A stretch of DNA of 64,000 nt, taken from the NCBI GenBank assembly GCA_963744905.1, contig CAVUUV010000005.1:62001-126000 (forward strand), written 5' to 3'. The notes beneath the pieces were generated by a model. It was given only the letters and a program-made list of their open reading frames with translations. It did no database searches and was not told where the DNA came from. The translations under genes were made by a program, and so were the position numbers. Numbering within the stretch: the stretch's first letter is position 1; each line of letters begins with the position of its first letter. Source of the DNA: DATFFO01 sp963744905 (GTDB taxonomy: Bacteria > Actinomycetota > Acidimicrobiia > Spongiisociales > ZC4RG35). Shown piece after piece: positions 63,319 to 64,000 of this stretch.

Positions 63319-64000
63319 TTGAGCCTGCGGCGGGTCTTCCGCGTCTTAACCGCACAGTGGTGGGTGGTCGCCCTGGTGGCCGTCCTCGGTGCGGGCATCG
63401 CGGTCGGAGCGGCTGAGTGGCGCAACCGCACCATCACCCCCCAATTCGAGGCGACGGCTCCGGTTGCGGTTTTGAGGCTGTCCGACGAGTCAGACGACAG
63501 ATTCAACCGGAGGGTGGAGACAGTGGTGGCCCAGGCCAGGACGTCCGTGTCCGCTCAACTCCAGCCTGGACAGCGGGTCGAAGCCGGCGAACAGGACGGG
63601 TCGATTCACTTCGTGGCGATTGCTCCCGACTCCGAGACCGCACTCGACTCAGCCACCGGCCTCCGTCAGGCGTACCTCGATTCAAAGCCCGAAGGGACGG
63701 CGCAAGACCAACTCAGTCAGGTCCTCGACGCATTGATCGCTGAGATCGATTCCGTTCAGAAGCAGTTGGCTGAACTCGAAACCTCGACTCAGCCTGATCC
63801 CAATATTGAAGCCCAGCAAAGCGCTCTCACGTCGAAACTGCAATCGGCTTTTCAACAACGGGCGGACCTGAAAGCTCAACTGCTCGATCCGGGCCTCAGC
63901 GAGGAGGATCGACAGACCGCTCAATCCAACCTGGAGCACGTCGACAATCTGATAGCCGTACTCGAGGATGAGTTGGCCACGCTGCCCGACACAACAGCCG
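63319..64000 (+). CDS. Wzz-like chain-length / export protein, N-terminal part
   Basis: The frame is open from TTG 63319 to the window edge. It has one N-terminal membrane helix ('WWVVALVAVLGAGIAVGA'), an extracytoplasmic part and a coiled coil rich in Gln/Leu/Asp ('SQVLDALIAEIDSVQKQLAELE', 'QSALTSKLQSAFQQRADLKAQLL'). This is the layout of Wzz/polysaccharide co-polymerases, which set chain length. A C-terminal kinase domain, if any, is beyond the window. Start TTG inferred; no strong ribosome site. Confidence 0.7.
   Translation, partial: MSLRRVFRVLTAQWWVVALVAVLGAGIAVGAAEWRNRTITPQFEATAPVAVLRLSDESDDRFNRRVETVVAQARTSVSAQLQPGQRVEAGEQDGSIHFVAIAPDSETALDSATGLRQAYLDSKPEGTAQDQLSQVLDALIAEIDSVQKQLAELETSTQPDPNIEAQQSALTSKLQSAFQQRADLKAQLLDPGLSEEDRQTAQSNLEHVDNLIAVLEDELATLPDTTA

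Overview
The window is high-GC, densely packed actinobacterial chromosome. It carries the actinobacterial block DivIVA-like gene / DUF177 / rpmF / plsX / rnc and, further on, mutM / acyP / smc / ftsY. It also has rpmB-fakA-recG and rsmD-coaD neighbourhoods, an InhA-like enoyl reductase, a QcrC-QcrA-QcrB bc1 complex, a DUF222-HNH (13E12-type) gene with an actinobacterial LexA box, and many ATGA/GTGA/TTGA stop-start overlaps. I infer Actinobacteriota, plausibly Acidimicrobiia or a relative; the class assignment is a guess. No rRNA, tRNA, CRISPR array, insertion sequence or integrase was recognised.

Layout. 1-423: 5' end of a RecB-family nuclease gene. 424-1522: a gene-free 1.1 kb stretch holding two divergent promoter-to-terminator units that look like structured RNAs, followed by a 58-bp tandem hairpin array. 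1523-7261: PH-domain protein, acyl-CoA ligase, two small proteins, FabI/InhA, sensor kinase. 7360-10792: hydrolase, membrane-anchored MurF-like ligase and Ddl (peptidoglycan). 10840-21720: housekeeping genes (L28, FakA, RecG, RsmD, CoaD, SepIVA-like, DUF177, L32, PlsX, RNase III, RDD, SpoIIM). 21783-26768: two lipoproteins leading into the bc1 operon. 26883-31717: minus-strand DUF58/MoxR/DUF4350/DUF4129/membrane-protein operon. 31740-37919: MutM, acylphosphatase, SMC, FtsY, cytidine deaminase. 37987-47291: rRNA/tRNA methylase, DUF3052, metallo-hydrolase, SOS-box DUF222-HNH gene, methyltransferase, EtfBA, thymidine phosphorylase, alkyltransferase-like protein, polysaccharide deacetylase, membrane protein.

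47.3 kb to the end is an envelope polysaccharide region. Two paralogous Tat-exported proteins each sit behind the same inverted-repeat operator (TACGAC-N4-GTCGTA). Next comes a minus-strand set: atypical LuxR regulator, two PqqD-like proteins and an HprK-like kinase. Opposite it runs a nucleotidyltransferase fused to a glycosyltransferase, a glycosyltransferase fused to a GNAT domain, and a polyprenyl-phosphate sugar transferase. Then come an aminotransferase, a polymerase-like membrane protein, GNAT, GT4, a sugar epimerase, a CapD-type dehydratase and a Wzz-like protein. The PqqD/HprK/nucleotidyltransferase module with its Tat proteins and operator, and the twin-RNA locus near the left end, are the two most interesting observations.

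A caution for every reader: at least nine otherwise recognisable genes (murF-like, fakA, rnc, RDD, DUF222-HNH, etfA, HprK-like, WecA-like, DegT-like) are broken by single-base frameshifts, several of them in genes expected to be essential. The simplest reading is residual indel error in the assembly. These genes are given below as full spans with the frameshift positions noted.
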